NCBI GenBank assembly: GCA_937928165.1
Contig: CALFVT010000003.1
Span: 62,001 to 126,000, forward strand
Length of the DNA stretch: 64,000 nt
Direction: 5' to 3'
Source of the DNA: an uncultured Caulobacterales bacterium
GTDB lineage: Bacteria > Pseudomonadota > Alphaproteobacteria > Caulobacterales > Maricaulaceae
Shown here: one piece after another, positions 63,350 to 64,000 of the stretch
How the letters are laid out: every line of letters starts with the position of its first letter
How positions within the stretch are numbered: position 1 is the stretch's first letter
Program-made: the position numbers and the translations under genes
Notes under the pieces: model-generated
Told to the model about the DNA's origin: nothing
The model's database searches: none
Seen by the model: only the letters and a program-made list of their open reading frames with translations

Positions 63350-64000
63350 CTACTGGTTTCTAGCGCCGCGCGGGGGACGTTTGTCACCCTGACGGGGCCG
63401 CGTGTCACCTTGCGAATTCATACGCTTTTCTTGCGCATAAGGATCATGTTCCATGATCTCGCCTTTGTTAATCCAAACTTTAATGCCGATGATGCCCATG
63501 GCCGTCAGCGCGCGCGCCACACCATAATCAATATCCGCACGTAATGTGTGGAGCGGCACAGAGCCTTCCTGATATTGTTCAATCCGGGCAATTTCAGCAC
63601 CGCCAAGGCGGCCACCTAATTTAATCTTACAGCCAATCGCGCCCATACGCATAGCGCTTTGCAAAGCCCGCTTCATGGCGCGGCGGAAAGACATCCGGCG
63701 CTCAAGTTGCTGGGCAATACCGTCAGCGACCAAATTGGCATCAACTTCTGGCTTACGCACCTCAACAAGATTGATAAAGACTTCGCCGTCAACCATCGTG
63801 GCGACTTTTTTGCGAAGCTTCTCAATATCAGAGCCTTTTTTACCAATCACAACACCCGGACGCGCCGTGTAGATTGTGATGCGGCATTTTTTGTGAGGAC
63901 GCTCAATAATAATACGAGCCACAGAGGCATTTTTAAGCTCTTCGAAAAGGAAATTACGAATGGCCAAATCTTGATGTAAAAGATCGCCATATTCCGAGCT
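63350..64000 (-). CDS. rpsC: Ribosomal protein S3, 5' end cut by window edge
   Basis: The frame is open to the right edge, so the first residues of S3 (normally about 30-35) are missing; 216 codons are visible. [48 protein letters not shown] is the KH domain, and the C-terminal domain ([41 protein letters not shown]) follows. The tail is Arg/Gln-rich ([16 protein letters not shown]). S3 forms part of the mRNA entry channel. Confidence 0.97.
   Translation of the reverse strand, partial: SSEYGDLLHQDLAIRNFLFEELKNASVARIIIERPHKKCRITIYTARPGVVIGKKGSDIEKLRKKVATMVDGEVFINLVEVRKPEVDANLVADGIAQQLERRMSFRRAMKRALQSAMRMGAIGCKIKLGGRLGGAEIARIEQYQEGSVPLHTLRADIDYGVARALTAMGIIGIKVWINKGEIMEHDPYAQEKRMNSQGDTRPRQGDKRPPRGARNQ

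Noticed and set aside
63350-63967. S3 starting at an internal TTG at 63967
   Set aside because: The frame continues upstream with S3-like sequence ([12 protein letters not shown]), so the real start lies beyond the window.
1-64000. CRISPR arrays, insertion sequences, prophage or integrated elements
   Set aside because: I saw no regularly spaced repeats with unique spacers, and no transposase, integrase or phage structural genes.

Overview
This is chromosomal DNA from an alphaproteobacterium. The evidence is the order rpoN-hpf-ptsN-ppk-ppx, the carB-greA run, a RodZ-like gene beside ispG, an ELM1-family gene, a DUF1513 gene, and alphaproteobacterial-looking ribosomal proteins and RpoA. GC content looks moderate by eye. 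I cannot fix the order or genus. Sphingolipid-type genes would fit Caulobacterales, Hyphomonadaceae or Sphingomonadales, but that is inference. The window is dense housekeeping DNA with no insertion sequences, prophage, CRISPR array, rRNA or tRNA that I can see.

1-9336 is an envelope-lipid locus. A five-gene minus-strand operon (DUF2141, GNAT-like acyltransferase, nucleotidyltransferase, MOP-type flippase, CDP-alcohol phosphatidyltransferase cut by the left edge) resembles genes found near bacterial ceramide/sphingolipid synthesis genes. Divergent from it is lptF-lptG, followed at once by a diacylglycerol kinase and a protein with the motif pattern of Tam41, the mitochondrial CDP-diacylglycerol synthase. 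9337-9837 is a gene-poor gap with a palindromic dispersed repeat.

9838-25135 holds ispG, a RodZ-like protein, dsbB, a membrane M28 peptidase, a secreted beta-propeller protein (DUF1513), kynA, an HNH / small membrane protein / cyclophilin operon, and ppx, ppk, ptsN, hpf and rpoN. 25298-33405 holds an iron alcohol dehydrogenase, yqeY, carA, a PadR operon, an antitoxin-Doc-reductase operon, an M48 protease and a nuclease. 33614-40805 holds carB, greA, the ELM1-family gene, trxB and a LysR regulator.

40806-52963 is more accessory: a candidate small RNA, a hybrid histidine kinase, an EamA transporter, a Pro/Glu-repeat envelope protein, a DegQ-type protease, a BlaI-M56 sensor pair, a class V aminotransferase, an apparently frameshifted membrane gene and a small secreted protein. 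53054-64000 is the S10-spc-alpha ribosomal superoperon on the minus strand, from a partial rpsC to rplQ, with secY, adk and rpoA and a terminator at its end.

The most unusual items are the L15 ribosomal protein with a DUF2853 domain fused at its C-terminus, the Tam41-like gene coupled to a diacylglycerol kinase, and the repeat and hairpin structure between rplO and secY.
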